DNA of 64,000 bases from Novosphingobium sp049354825 (GCF_049354825.1 NZ_CP186480.1:2170001-2234000), one strand, 5' to 3'; counted from the first letter of the stretch, positions 51,057 to 60,095 are shown. The notes: generated by a model from the letters alone, not told the origin. Program-made: numbers and translations.

Positions 51057-51488
51057 CTATGCCGACTGGATGTAGGACCGCATCGTCTCGGCCTCGTGCT
51101 GGATGTGATCCATGCGATGCTTGACCAGGTCGCCGATCGAAACGAACCCGACCAGCGCCTCCGCCTCGATCACCGGAAGGTGGCGAACACGCCGGCGCGT
51201 CATCAGTGACAGCGCCTCTAGCACCGGGGTCTGGCGCGTTACGGTGATCGCCGGGGCGGTCATCACCTCGTCGACCGTGCGGTCCAGCACTTCGGCGCCT
51301 TCCCTGGCGATGCAGTGGAGCAGATCGCGCTCGGAAAATATGCCGGCCACGCGCCCGTCCGCCATCACCGGCATCGCGCCGATGCGTTCGCGCGACAGGA
51401 CGCCCACCGCGTCGCGGACGCTGGTACCGGCGGGGCAGTAATGCACGGCCCCGTCGGCGCGGTTGGCAAGGATCGTCGCAATCGTCAT
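51057..51488 (-). CDS. CBS-domain pair protein
   Basis: A 143-residue protein consisting almost only of two CBS domains (a Bateman module). SVRDAVGVLSRERIGAMPVM with GRVAGIFSERDLLHCI is the first repeat, and TVDEVMTAPAITVTRQTPVL with VRHLPVIEAEALVGFVSIGD the second. It likely binds adenine nucleotides and signals energy state to an unidentified partner. ATG 51488 matches the family start (MTIATILANR). Confidence 0.92.
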   Translation of the reverse strand: MTIATILANRADGAVHYCPAGTSVRDAVGVLSRERIGAMPVMADGRVAGIFSERDLLHCIAREGAEVLDRTVDEVMTAPAITVTRQTPVLEALSLMTRRRVRHLPVIEAEALVGFVSIGDLVKHRMDHIQHEAETMRSYIQSA

Positions 51489-51592
51489 GGCCGCTCTCCC
51501 GTTTCTGGTTTCGTGTCCGGCTGACCGTGCCATTGTGCCATCAACGTGGCACGCTTGCCAGCCCGCGGACGCAGGCGCATGGACGGCGGGCC

Positions 51593-51946
51593 ATGTCCCC
51601 GCCGCCTTCCCCGCTCGACGATCCCGACCAGGCCGCTTTCGCATGGCGGCGTTACAAGCGGCTGATGCTCTTCATGGCACTGGTTACGGCGCTGACGGTC
51701 GCCGCCGCGCTCGTGGTGCTGTATCGCACCGGCGCGCTGGTCTCGATCCACTTCATCATCGCGACCGGGCTGGGTATCGCCGCGGCGATGATGCTGATGG
51801 CGGCGCTGATGGGGCTGGTGTTCCTGTCCAACGGGACCGGCCACGACGATGCCGTCGCCGATTTCGAGGACACGCCCCGGCCCGGGCCGAAACCCCGGCC
51901 CAAGCCGTCTGAGCCCGAATACCGCGGCCCGCGCCCGCCGCGCTGA
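51593..51946 (+). CDS. Hypothetical two-helix membrane protein
   Basis: A 117-residue protein with a short cytoplasmic N-terminus (FAWRRYKRL). Two membrane helices lie at about 25-45 (MLFMALVTALTVAAALVVLY) and 55-78 (GLGIAAAMMLMAALMGLVFL). The C-terminal tail is Pro- and Arg-rich (FEDTPRPGPKPRPKPSEPEY). It is divergent from the CBS gene and abuts the ferredoxin gene stop without a spacer base. No family assigned; such small proteins are common in sphingomonads. Confidence 0.7.
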   Translation: MSPPPSPLDDPDQAAFAWRRYKRLMLFMALVTALTVAAALVVLYRTGALVSIHFIIATGLGIAAAMMLMAALMGLVFLSNGTGHDDAVADFEDTPRPGPKPRPKPSEPEYRGPRPPR

Positions 51947-52315
51947 TCAGGCGGGCGGGTGCAGGCGGTAGTCCTCGACCGGGACGCCGCCGACCAGGTG
52001 CTCCTGCAGGATGCGCTCCAGCACCGGCTCGGTCGCATTGCGGTACCAGACGCCGTCGGGATAGACGACCGCGACCGGACCCTGCAGGCAGACGCGCAGG
52101 CAGCTTGCCTTGGTGCGCAGGAAACCGGTGTGGCCGCCCAGGCCCAGTTCCCCCATGCGCCGCTTGAGGAATTTCCACGCCGCCACGCCGACGTCGCGCG
52201 GGGCGCACTTGTCCTCGTCCGGGTCGGCGCAGAGGAAGATATGCCGGACGGTCGCGAAGCCGCCGAGCTTCGCGAGCGAGTCCTCGGCCTCCGCGACCGT
52301 CCCGCGCTCTCTCAC
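51947..52315 (-). CDS. (2Fe-2S) thioredoxin-like ferredoxin
   Basis: A 122-residue thioredoxin-fold 2Fe-2S ferredoxin of the family represented by Aquifex and Azotobacter shethna-type proteins. The cluster cysteines are in HIFLCADPDEDKCAPRD (two) and ASCLRVCLQGPVAVVYPDGV (two). It begins with a GTG that overlaps the stop of the S9 peptidase gene (GTGA) and so is coupled to it. Its redox partner is unknown. Confidence 0.85.
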   Translation of the reverse strand: MRERGTVAEAEDSLAKLGGFATVRHIFLCADPDEDKCAPRDVGVAAWKFLKRRMGELGLGGHTGFLRTKASCLRVCLQGPVAVVYPDGVWYRNATEPVLERILQEHLVGGVPVEDYRLHPPA

Positions 52316-54408
52316 TGGCCCAGGTGCTCAGCCAGGAACGCGAATACGGTCTGGTACCATTGCTTGGAGTTATTCGGCTTCAGCACCCAGTGGTTCTCGT
52401 CCGGGAAGACCAGCAACTGGCTGGGCACGCCCTTGCGCTGCAGCGCGGTGTAGGCCGCCAGGCCCTGCGTGTAGGGGATGCGGAAATCCTTCTCGCTGGT
52501 GATCACCAGCATCGGGGTCTTCCAGCGCGCAACGTAGTTGACCGGGTTCCACTTCTCGAACGCGGCGGGATCCTCGTAATAGGTCTTGCCGCCGTGCTCC
52601 CACTCGTCGAACCACAGCTCCTCGGTCTCGTAAGCCATGGCGCGGGCGTCGAAGACGCCGTCGTGCTGGACCAGGCACTTGAACCGGTCGGGCCACATGC
52701 CCTCGATCCAGTTCATCATGTAGCCGCCGTAGGAGCCGCCCGCCGCGCAGGCGTTCGTGCCGTCGAGCTGGGCGTCGCGCTGGATGGCGGCGGCCAGACC
52801 TTTCTGCAAGTCTTCGAGCGGGGCACCGCCCCAGTCGTTGGAAACGGCATCGGTAAAGGCCTGGCCATAGCCGGTCGAACCGTGCGGATCGATCGTCACC
52901 ACCGCATAGCGGTCGGCCGCGAAGGTGCGCGGATTCCAGCGCCACGACCAGCCATCGTTGAAGCTGCCCTGCGGGCCGCCGTGAACCAGCAGCAGCACCG
53001 GCAGCTTGCCGGTGGCGCCGGCCGGCTTGTGGATCATGCCCCAGACGGTGTCGCCGTGCGCGCCGGTGAAGCTGAGGCGCTGCGACACCAGCGGCGCCAG
53101 GCGCGCCAGCTGCGCGTCGTTGACGTGGCTGAGCTGGCGGAGCGCCTTGCCCTTCGCCAGGTAGACCGCTGCCGGCGATGCGACCGCGTCGCGCGTATAC
53201 AGGAGCGCGCCGCCCGCCAGCGGCGTGATGTTGGAGATATGGCCTTCGGTCAGGCCCTTGGGCGCCAGCGCCAGCCGGGTCACCTTGCCGGTGGCCGGAT
53301 CGACGCGGAAGGCGGGGTTGTCGAGCACGTCGCCGGCGGTGACGATCAGGCTTTTCGAATCGGGCGTCCACGCCAGCGAATCGACCGAACGGTCCCAGTC
53401 CCGGGTCAGCGCGCGGCGCGCCCCCGACTTGAGGTCGAGCAGCTGGACCACGAGGCGGTCGGCCTCGAAGCCGGGCCGCGCCATCGCCGTCCACGCCAGC
53501 CAGCGTCCATCAGGGGAGGCGGCCGGGTGCGCATCTGTGCCCTTGTTGGCTTCGGTCAGGTTATGGGGCGCACTGCCGTCCAGCGGGGCGTGCCAGATAT
53601 CGAGGTTGGTCGACGTCGGCTCGTTACGATCGGCCTGGCGGGCGGTGAAATAGACGCTGCGCGAATCGGCGCTCCACGCGATCTCCTCGCCGCCGCCGAA
53701 CGGCTTGGTCGGCGTGTCGCCGGTCAGGACCGCGGCGTCCGTCCCGTCGAGCGGCGTGCCCCCGTCGCTCAGCGAACCGTCGGGGCTGACCGTGAAGACG
53801 AACGCGCGGCTGTAAGTGCCGGGTGTCTCCCACTGGTCCCAATGCCGCACGAATCCGCTGCCATCCTTGTAGAGGCGGCCGGTGCCCGGGCCGGGCAGCG
53901 CGCCCTTGCCATCGTTGTCGCAGCCCAGTGTCGGGCAATCGCGCGCTGTGTCGCCCCACACCACCACTTTCGTGCCGTCGGGCGACAGCTTGAAGCCGGC
54001 GACGTCGGTGGGGAAGCTGCGCACCAGGACCGGGGCGGCGCCGGCCGCAAGGTCGAGGGTGTAGAGCTGGTCGGAGCCACTCCTGCCCGAGATGAACCAC
54101 AACTTCTTGCCGTCGGGGCTGAAGGCGGCATCGTGTTCATTGGCGCCGGGCAGGTCGGCGATCCGCGCCGCGGCTCCGCCGCCGGCGGCGACGCGCCACA
54201 GCCCGGTCTCGCGCTTGTAAGTTGCGGGGTCGGTGTCGGTCTGCTGCCACACCACCCAGCGCCCGTCGGGCGACGCGATCGGCGCGGCGACCCGCTTGAG
54301 CGTCAGCAGGTCCTCCACCGACATCGCCGGGGTATCGGGCGCGGCGGCAAAGGCCGGGGCGGACAGAATGGCGGAGGCGGCGGCAGCCGCGAGCAGGATC
54401 GATTTCAT
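52312..54408 (-). CDS. S9 family prolyl oligopeptidase / dipeptidyl aminopeptidase-like
   Basis: A 698-residue exported serine peptidase: signal peptide about 1-22 (SAPAFAA), then a beta-propeller domain (about 30-420) and an alpha/beta hydrolase domain. PVLLLVHGGPQGSFNDGWSW is the oxyanion region, CAAGGSYGGYMMNWIEGMWP carries the nucleophilic Ser, and VFPDENHWV the catalytic His. It cleaves peptides in the periplasm and is typical of sphingomonad nutrient scavenging. It is coupled to the downstream ferredoxin gene. No peptide transporter lies nearby. Confidence 0.93.
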   Translation of the reverse strand: MKSILLAAAAASAILSAPAFAAAPDTPAMSVEDLLTLKRVAAPIASPDGRWVVWQQTDTDPATYKRETGLWRVAAGGGAAARIADLPGANEHDAAFSPDGKKLWFISGRSGSDQLYTLDLAAGAAPVLVRSFPTDVAGFKLSPDGTKVVVWGDTARDCPTLGCDNDGKGALPGPGTGRLYKDGSGFVRHWDQWETPGTYSRAFVFTVSPDGSLSDGGTPLDGTDAAVLTGDTPTKPFGGGEEIAWSADSRSVYFTARQADRNEPTSTNLDIWHAPLDGSAPHNLTEANKGTDAHPAASPDGRWLAWTAMARPGFEADRLVVQLLDLKSGARRALTRDWDRSVDSLAWTPDSKSLIVTAGDVLDNPAFRVDPATGKVTRLALAPKGLTEGHISNITPLAGGALLYTRDAVASPAAVYLAKGKALRQLSHVNDAQLARLAPLVSQRLSFTGAHGDTVWGMIHKPAGATGKLPVLLLVHGGPQGSFNDGWSWRWNPRTFAADRYAVVTIDPHGSTGYGQAFTDAVSNDWGGAPLEDLQKGLAAAIQRDAQLDGTNACAAGGSYGGYMMNWIEGMWPDRFKCLVQHDGVFDARAMAYETEELWFDEWEHGGKTYYEDPAAFEKWNPVNYVARWKTPMLVITSEKDFRIPYTQGLAAYTALQRKGVPSQLLVFPDENHWVLKPNNSKQWYQTVFAFLAEHLGQ

Positions 54409-54442
54409 GGGCCCCAGCCTAGCCCGAAGCGGCGACGGTTCG

Positions 54443-54940
54443 CTAGGTGCGCTTGCCGACGATGCGGGAAATTTCCGCCGCGACCATCCGCTCGACCAGT
54501 TGCGGCAGGTTGGCGTCGAGCCATTCGGCCAGCCGCGGGCGCAGCAGTTCGCGCGTCAGTTCTTCGAGCGAGGTCTCACCACTGCGGACGACTTGGGGCC
54601 GCACGCCGGGTTCGGTCAGGACCGCGAGTGCGGCCAGCGATTCACGCATCGCCGCGGTGGCGGCATCGTCGATCAGCGGCGCCCGCCGCGGTGCCGGCGC
54701 CTCGACCAGTTCGTCCGCCTCGGCCAGGTCGAGGACGTCGTCGGCCTCGTCCTCGAAAGCGGGTTCGGGCGCGGGTTCGGCCTCGGGCGCGCGGGCAAGG
54801 TCGGGCGCCGCTTCGGCGCGGACATGGTCGTCCATCGTGCGCAGCGGCGGCGGGGCGAACGCGGCGCGATTGTCGCGCGCGATCACCTTCTTGATCGATT
54901 CGAGGATTTCCTCGACCGAGGGTTCGCCTTCGTGTCGCAT
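54443..54940 (-). CDS. popZ: PopZ-like polar organising protein (DUF2497)
   Basis: A 165-residue protein with the PopZ/DUF2497 layout. A short N-terminal helix EPSVEEILESIKKVIARDN (partner-binding region) is followed by an acidic, Pro/Ala-rich disordered stretch (about 35-95), and the C-terminal oligomerisation helices include LTRELLRPRLAEWLDANLPQ and LVERMVAAEISRIVGKRT. Caulobacter PopZ forms a polar matrix that tethers ParB-parS. Here parAB, parS and the candidate origin lie 12-21 kb away. Family is reasonably clear; the polar role in this organism is inferred. Confidence 0.8.
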   Translation of the reverse strand: MRHEGEPSVEEILESIKKVIARDNRAAFAPPPLRTMDDHVRAEAAPDLARAPEAEPAPEPAFEDEADDVLDLAEADELVEAPAPRRAPLIDDAATAAMRESLAALAVLTEPGVRPQVVRSGETSLEELTRELLRPRLAEWLDANLPQLVERMVAAEISRIVGKRT

Positions 54941-54964
54941 CGCTACCTTGGGCTCGCTACCGTG

Positions 54965-56419
54965 TCAGGACGGCGGAATGGACCCGTCCTGGGCCGGCGT
55001 GTCAACGGTACGGGTGGACTTCGCCACAGGATCGGGGTCCTTCGCCCAGTCCCAGATCTTGCCCTTGACCCGGTTGTAGTTGGTCATCGGATCATACAGC
55101 GGCCCGCCGTCGAGCCCGAGGTCGAGCGCGTCGGCCTTGCCCATCGTCGCCAGCAGGTTGAAGCCGGCGACGTAAGCGTTGCGCCGCGCCGTCACCAGCT
55201 GGACCTGGGCATTGAGCAGTTCCTGCTCGGCGTTGAGGATGTCGAGAATGGTGCGGTTGCCGACAGTATTCTCGGCCCGCACGCCCTCGAGGCTGAGCGT
55301 GGCGGCATCGACGCCGGTCTGCGACGAGGTGATGACGTCGTTGGCCGACTTCCACTGCGCGAACGCGGTGCGAACCCCGGCGACGATCTGGCGTTCGATC
55401 GCGATCTCGTTTTCCAGTGTCGCGCCCTCGCGCGCCTGGGCCTGGCGTTCCTGGGCGGCGGGCAGGCCGCCCTGGAAGATCGGGATCGTGGCACGCACGC
55501 CCGCGGTTGCCGCGGTGGAGCGCTGCGAGATCGAGCCGGGCGGGATCGACGGCCCGCCGAGCGAGCCGAGGTAATCCGAATAGTCCGCGCCGGTGAAGAC
55601 GCTGACCCGGGGCAGGCGACCGGCGCCCGCGACATTGGTATCGTACCCGGCCGCGCGCGAGCGCTGGCGCGCCGCCTCGAGGTCCGGATTGCTTTCCAGC
55701 GCGGTCTGCACCGCCTCTTCCGCGGTCGCGGGCAGGCCGGGCAGCGGCGGCGGCGGCTGCAGGTTCACCGGCGGCTTGCCGACGACCTGGATATAGCGTT
55801 CGCGCGCTGCGATCAGGTTCGATTCGGCGGTGCGCGTCTGGCTGCGCGCAACCGCGAGCCGCGCGCCCGACTGGGCAACGTCGGTGCGGGTCAGGTCGCC
55901 GATCTGGAAGCGGTCACGGGTGGCCTGCAGGTTGACGTCGAGGACCTGGATGTTCGAGCGGTTGAGGCCGACGATCGCCTGCCCCAGGATCACGTCCATG
56001 TAAGCCGCGACGACCTGGGTGAAGACGTCCGATTCGGTGCCGCGCAGGTCCTGCTGGCCCGCCTTGACGCGGGTTTCGGCGGCGCGGATCGAGTTCTTGA
56101 TCGCGCCCCCGGCAAAGATCGGCACCGACACGTCGACGCCGGCGGAAAACGCCCGGTCGGGCGAGACCGAGGAATCCGAACTCTTCTTGACGAACTCGGT
56201 GTAGGCGGCAGTGCCCGCGATCGACGGAAGCTGCGCCGAACGTGCGATCGGCACGCCCTCGTCCACCGCGCGCTGCTGGGCGCGTGCGGCTTCGAGCTGC
56301 GGATTGGTGCGATAGGCCAGCTCCAGCGCCTGGCGCAGGTCGTCGGCGCGCAGCGGCGAGGCGGCCAGCATCGCGGCGCCGGCCATCAAGGCCAGCCGTT
56401 TGGTTCGCAAGGCGCCCAT
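54965..56419 (-). CDS. tolC: TolC family outer-membrane efflux/secretion protein
   Basis: A 484-residue outer-membrane channel: signal peptide about 1-25 (AASPLRADD), then two repeats of the outer-membrane efflux domain with long coiled-coil helices (LRQALELAYRTNPQLEAARA starts repeat one, AEEAVQTALESNPDLEAARQ repeat two). SAGVDVSVPIFAGGAIKNSI and AGVRATIPIFQGGLPAAQER are the barrel-entry motifs. It is the exit duct for tripartite pumps or type I secretion; no inner-membrane partner is encoded in the window. It follows the PCMT-like gene by two bases and precedes popZ by 24. Confidence 0.95.
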   Translation of the reverse strand: MGALRTKRLALMAGAAMLAASPLRADDLRQALELAYRTNPQLEAARAQQRAVDEGVPIARSAQLPSIAGTAAYTEFVKKSSDSSVSPDRAFSAGVDVSVPIFAGGAIKNSIRAAETRVKAGQQDLRGTESDVFTQVVAAYMDVILGQAIVGLNRSNIQVLDVNLQATRDRFQIGDLTRTDVAQSGARLAVARSQTRTAESNLIAARERYIQVVGKPPVNLQPPPPLPGLPATAEEAVQTALESNPDLEAARQRSRAAGYDTNVAGAGRLPRVSVFTGADYSDYLGSLGGPSIPPGSISQRSTAATAGVRATIPIFQGGLPAAQERQAQAREGATLENEIAIERQIVAGVRTAFAQWKSANDVITSSQTGVDAATLSLEGVRAENTVGNRTILDILNAEQELLNAQVQLVTARRNAYVAGFNLLATMGKADALDLGLDGGPLYDPMTNYNRVKGKIWDWAKDPDPVAKSTRTVDTPAQDGSIPPS

Positions 56420-56421
56420 TG

Positions 56422-57036
56422 TCAGAAGCTCCACCCCTTCGGCGCCGCCAGGGCCGCCAGCACCGGCATCCCGATTTCCGCCAGCGGCAGCAGCGCCACC
56501 GATCCCGCCACCTTGCGCCCCACGGCCAGGCGCGTCACCCCGCGCTCGACCAGCCCGGTCACCATCCGGCCGCCGTCGACCAGCTGTGTGGCGAGCGGCG
56601 TGGGGACAACCTCCAGCGCGCCGTCGACCAGCACAAGGTCGTACACGCCCTTGCCTTTCCGGGTCGCGGCGGTCGGGGCATCGATGGCATCGCAGGCAGC
56701 GCCCATCGCGCGCACCAGCGCCGGCAGGTAATCGCTGCCGCCGGTCACCACGAGGACGCGGTCGGTGGGGGCGATGCGCGCCTCCACCAGCATCCGGCCC
56801 TGCACCAGCGGGGCGGCGAGAGCGCCGTTTTCGAGCGGGATCGCGCGGTCGATATAGGCATGGCCGCGCGCGGCGGCGGGCACGTAATCCTCACGCGGGA
56901 CGCGGTCCATCGCGGTCAGGACGGCGGGATCGTTGACCTCGCTGACGCGCAGCTGGCTGTCGATCATCGCGCGGCGCGCGCGGGCGTAATCCTCGGCCGG
57001 CGCTGGCATCGCGGTCATGGCAGGGGCAGCAGTCAT
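56422..57036 (-). CDS. Protein-L-isoaspartate O-methyltransferase-like protein (degenerate)
   Basis: A 204-residue protein of the PCMT family. ARARRAMIDSQLRVSEVNDP and AMDRVPREDYVPAAARGHAY are the N-terminal features, and IPLENGALAAPLVQGRML lies where PCMTs read a TISQP-like stretch. The SAM motif I, normally an Asp/Glu then GxGxGY, reads VLVVTGGSDYLPALVRAMG and is degraded, so activity is doubtful. It is often found in front of tolC in Alphaproteobacteria and is so here, two bases apart. It is divergent from fumarase. Confidence 0.8.
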   Translation of the reverse strand: MTAAPAMTAMPAPAEDYARARRAMIDSQLRVSEVNDPAVLTAMDRVPREDYVPAAARGHAYIDRAIPLENGALAAPLVQGRMLVEARIAPTDRVLVVTGGSDYLPALVRAMGAACDAIDAPTAATRKGKGVYDLVLVDGALEVVPTPLATQLVDGGRMVTGLVERGVTRLAVGRKVAGSVALLPLAEIGMPVLAALAAPKGWSF

Positions 57037-57069
57037 CGTGAACCTTTCGCCGGGCGACGATATGCCGGG

Positions 57070-57091
57070 CTGTATTGCATACATAATACAG
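57070..57091. promoter_or_regulatory. Inverted repeat in the PCMT/fumarase divergent region
   Basis: CTGTATT (57070-57076) and AATACAG (57085-57091) form a perfect seven-base inverted repeat around eight bases, in the 207-base gap between two divergent genes. This AT-rich repeat stands out against the GC-rich surroundings and is a candidate operator, overlapping a possible -10 region. Confidence 0.4.
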
Positions 57092-57243
57092 TCATGCAAT
57101 CGCCTTGCTCTTAAGCCAAGCCCCCGCACCCGCCAAGCGACTTTGCACGTGCAGCATGGGCGCGGCTTGCATGGCAATGCTGCCTTTGACGCGGGCGCGC
57201 GCCGGCGCCTATGGGCCAATCCACGTGAAGCCGGGAGCATTCG

Positions 57244-58779
57244 ATGAACGACATGGTGGCGATCCGCGAACAGGACCTCATCGATACTGTGGCCGATGCG
57301 CTGCAGTTCATCAGCTACTATCACCCGATGGACTACATCCGCGCGCTGGGTGAAGCCTACAAGGCCGAGCAGGGGCCAGCGGCCAGGGACGCGATCGCGC
57401 AGATCCTCACCAACAGCAGGATGTGCGCCGAAGGGCACCGCCCGATCTGCCAGGACACCGGCATCGTCAACGTCTTCATCGCCTGGGGGCAGGACTGCCG
57501 CCTGGTCGCCGCCGACCCGCGGACCTCGCTGCAGGAGATCGTCGACGAAGGCGTGCGGCGGGCCTACCTCAACCCCGAGAACCGGCTGCGCGGCTCGATC
57601 CTGGCCGATCCCGCCTTCACCCGCCGCAACACCAAGGACAACACGCCCTGCGTGCTGCACGTCACGATGGTGCCGGGAAATACCGTTTCGATCGACGTTG
57701 CCGCCAAGGGCGGCGGCAGCGAGAACAAGTCCAAGTTCAAGATGATGAACCCGAGCGACAACATCGTCGACTGGGTGCTGGAAATGCTGCCGCAGATGGG
57801 TGCCGGTTGGTGCCCGCCGGGAATGCTCGGCATCGGCATCGGCGGCACGGCCGAGCATTGCATGCTGCTGGCCAAGCAAAGCCTGATGGAACCGATCGAC
57901 ATGGCCCAGCTCAAGGCGCGCGGTCCGCAGACCGACATCGAGAGGCTCCGTGTCGAGATCTTCGACAAGGTCAACGCGCTGGGCATCGGTGCGCAGGGCC
58001 TCGGCGGCCTTTCCACCATCCTCGACGTCAAGATCCTCGACTGGCCGTGCCACGCCGCGGGCAAGCCGGTGGCGATGATCCCCAATTGCGCCGCGACCCG
58101 CCACGCCCATGTCACCATGGACGGTTCGGGCCCGGCCTTCCTGGAAACCCCCAAGCTCGACGAGTGGCCCGACGTTCACTGGACGCCCGACAAGGCGGCC
58201 AAGCGCGTCGACCTCGATCACCTGACCCGCGAGGAGGTTGCCGGCTGGCAGGCGGGCGACCGGCTGCTGCTCAACGGCAAGATGCTGACCGGGCGCGATG
58301 CCGCGCACAAGCGCATCCAGGACATGCTGGCAAAGGGCGAAGAGCTGCCCGTCGAATTCGCCGGCCGCGCAATCTACTACGTCGGCCCGGTGGACCCGGT
58401 CATGGGCGAGGTCGTCGGCCCGGCCGGCCCGACTACCGCGACGCGGATGGACAAGTTCACCGACATGATGCTCGACCTCGGGCTGCTGGCGATGATCGGC
58501 AAGGCCGAACGTGGCCAGGGCGCGGTCAAGGTCATCCAGGAGCACGGCGTCGCCTACCTGATGGCGGTCGGCGGCGCGGCCTACCTGGTGGCGCGCGCAA
58601 TCCGCGAATCGAAGGTAGTCGCGTTCGCGGACCTGGGCATGGAGGCGATCTACGAGTTCACGGTCGAAGACATGCCGGTGACGGTCGCGGTCGATGCGCG
58701 CGGCACCAACGTCCACACGCTGGCCCCGGCGCAGTGGCGCAAGAAGATCGCCGAGGAAGGCCTGCTGCCTGCCGGCTGA
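57244..58779 (+). CDS. fumA: Class I (iron-sulfur) fumarate hydratase
   Basis: A 511-residue 4Fe-4S fumarase of the TCA cycle. MCAEGHRPICQDTGIVNVFI contains the first cluster Cys region, MGAGWCPPGMLGIGIGGTAE a further conserved Cys, and IPNCAATRHAHVTMDGSGPA the third. The C-terminal beta domain has IYYVGPVDPVMGEVVGPAGP and GPTTATRMDKFTDMM. Two domains in one chain are as in E. coli FumA/FumB. ATG 57244 is the family start (MNDMVAIREQDL). It is oxygen-sensitive in other species; erpA lies nearby but is not linked. It is followed closely by a two-component pair. Confidence 0.95.
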   Translation: MNDMVAIREQDLIDTVADALQFISYYHPMDYIRALGEAYKAEQGPAARDAIAQILTNSRMCAEGHRPICQDTGIVNVFIAWGQDCRLVAADPRTSLQEIVDEGVRRAYLNPENRLRGSILADPAFTRRNTKDNTPCVLHVTMVPGNTVSIDVAAKGGGSENKSKFKMMNPSDNIVDWVLEMLPQMGAGWCPPGMLGIGIGGTAEHCMLLAKQSLMEPIDMAQLKARGPQTDIERLRVEIFDKVNALGIGAQGLGGLSTILDVKILDWPCHAAGKPVAMIPNCAATRHAHVTMDGSGPAFLETPKLDEWPDVHWTPDKAAKRVDLDHLTREEVAGWQAGDRLLLNGKMLTGRDAAHKRIQDMLAKGEELPVEFAGRAIYYVGPVDPVMGEVVGPAGPTTATRMDKFTDMMLDLGLLAMIGKAERGQGAVKVIQEHGVAYLMAVGGAAYLVARAIRESKVVAFADLGMEAIYEFTVEDMPVTVAVDARGTNVHTLAPAQWRKKIAEEGLLPAG

Positions 58780-58822
58780 CGCGCCCTTGGTCGGCACAGG
58801 TGATACGCCTGCCGAAGCGGCG

Positions 58823-60070
58823 GTGCGCTCGGTGCCGGCCGTCGCTAGCGCCGTGATCGTGCCCCCTGCCGTCTCTGCCGCGCCGCGCTTGTCCCCGCGC
58901 CTTGTCCTCGCCTCGATCGCCGGGGTGTGGCTGTTCTATTTCGTGCTGGCGACCGTCCGCTCGTCGATGGTCGGATTCGAATCGTCGCTGCCGATGATGG
59001 GGCGCCGACTGGCGGTGACGGCGGCGGCAATGGCGGTGACGGTGCCGTTCTGGCCCCTGCTGGCGGCGATGCGCGCGCGGCCGCTGTGGGCGCGAGCGGC
59101 GGTGGTCCTGGCGCTGGCGCTGCCCGCCTCGATCGCGATCGCCGCGATCAACCAGTGGGTGTTCTCCGATATCGAGGCGCAGGCGTTCGAGAGGCTCGGC
59201 GACAGCAAGGGCATCAAGATCCACCGCGACGAATCGGGCAACCTGCTCGTCGATGTACCGGACCGCACCAAGGCGGACGCTTCCGGCGCTGCGCCGACCG
59301 CGGCGATCGGCGGCCTGCCGGTCCCGTTCAGTGACCGCATCAGCCAGATCGCCGACCTGGCGCTGGGGCGCTACTTCATCCTGCTGACCTGGGCGGCGCT
59401 GTACCTTGCCTTCGTCAGCGCCGAGCAGGCCCGCGCGGCCGAACGCCGGGCCGGCGAATCGCAGCGCGCCGCCAAGGCCGCCGAGCTGCGCTCGCTGCGC
59501 TACCAGGTGAACCCGCACTTCCTTTTCAACACGCTCAACTCGCTGTCGGCGCTGGTGATGACGGGGAAGGCGCAAGCCGCCGAAAAGATGATCGACACGC
59601 TGTCGAATTTCTACCGCCGGAGCTTGTCGGAAGACCCCACCGCCGACGTTTCGCTGGCAGAGGAAATCCGCCTGCAGCGCTTGTACCTCGAGATCGAGAC
59701 CGTGCGCTTTCCCGAACGGTTGCGCACGCGTTTCCAGGTTCCCGAAGAGCTGGCGGGTGCGCATGTACCCGGCATGATCCTGCAGCCGCTGGTGGAAAAC
59801 TCGGTCAAGTACGCGGTGGCGACAACGCGCGCGCCGGTGACGCTCACGATCTCGGCGGAAGAGGAATACGGCCGGCTGGTGCTGACCGTGACCGATAATG
59901 GGCCCGGCGCCGCCGCCCCGGTCGCGCGGGGAACCGGGATCGGCCTTGCCAACGTGCGCGACCGGTTGGTGGCCCGCTTCGGCGATGCCGCCAGCGTCGC
60001 CAGCGGGCCGGCGCAGGATGGCGGCTGGCGCACGGTGATCCGCCTGCCGCTGGTGACGGGCGCAGACTAA
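58823..60070 (+). CDS. LytS/YehU-type sensor histidine kinase
   Basis: About 415 residues. The N-terminal half has several membrane segments (LVLASIAGVWLFYFVLATV, AAMAVTVPFWPLLAAMRA, AVVLALALPASIAIAAI, YFILLTWAALYLAFV) and a soluble loop. The histidine-kinase part has SLRYQVNPHFLFNTLNSLSA with the phospho-His, VENSVKYAV (N box) and TVTDNGPGAAAP with GIGLANVRDRL (G boxes). It pairs with the LytTR regulator 25 bases downstream. The start is uncertain: GTG at 58823 is my choice, with TTG 58787 and GTG 58853 as alternatives and no clear Shine-Dalgarno. Confidence 0.85.
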   Translation: MRSVPAVASAVIVPPAVSAAPRLSPRLVLASIAGVWLFYFVLATVRSSMVGFESSLPMMGRRLAVTAAAMAVTVPFWPLLAAMRARPLWARAAVVLALALPASIAIAAINQWVFSDIEAQAFERLGDSKGIKIHRDESGNLLVDVPDRTKADASGAAPTAAIGGLPVPFSDRISQIADLALGRYFILLTWAALYLAFVSAEQARAAERRAGESQRAAKAAELRSLRYQVNPHFLFNTLNSLSALVMTGKAQAAEKMIDTLSNFYRRSLSEDPTADVSLAEEIRLQRLYLEIETVRFPERLRTRFQVPEELAGAHVPGMILQPLVENSVKYAVATTRAPVTLTISAEEEYGRLVLTVTDNGPGAAAPVARGTGIGLANVRDRLVARFGDAASVASGPAQDGGWRTVIRLPLVTGAD

Positions 60071-60095
60071 AACGGACGAAAGGGGGACGAGGGCG

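Noticed and set aside
56422..58797. Long minus-strand frame joining the PCMT-like gene with the fumarase region
   Set aside because: Only the last 204 residues (from ATG 57036) resemble a protein family; the rest is antisense to fumA.
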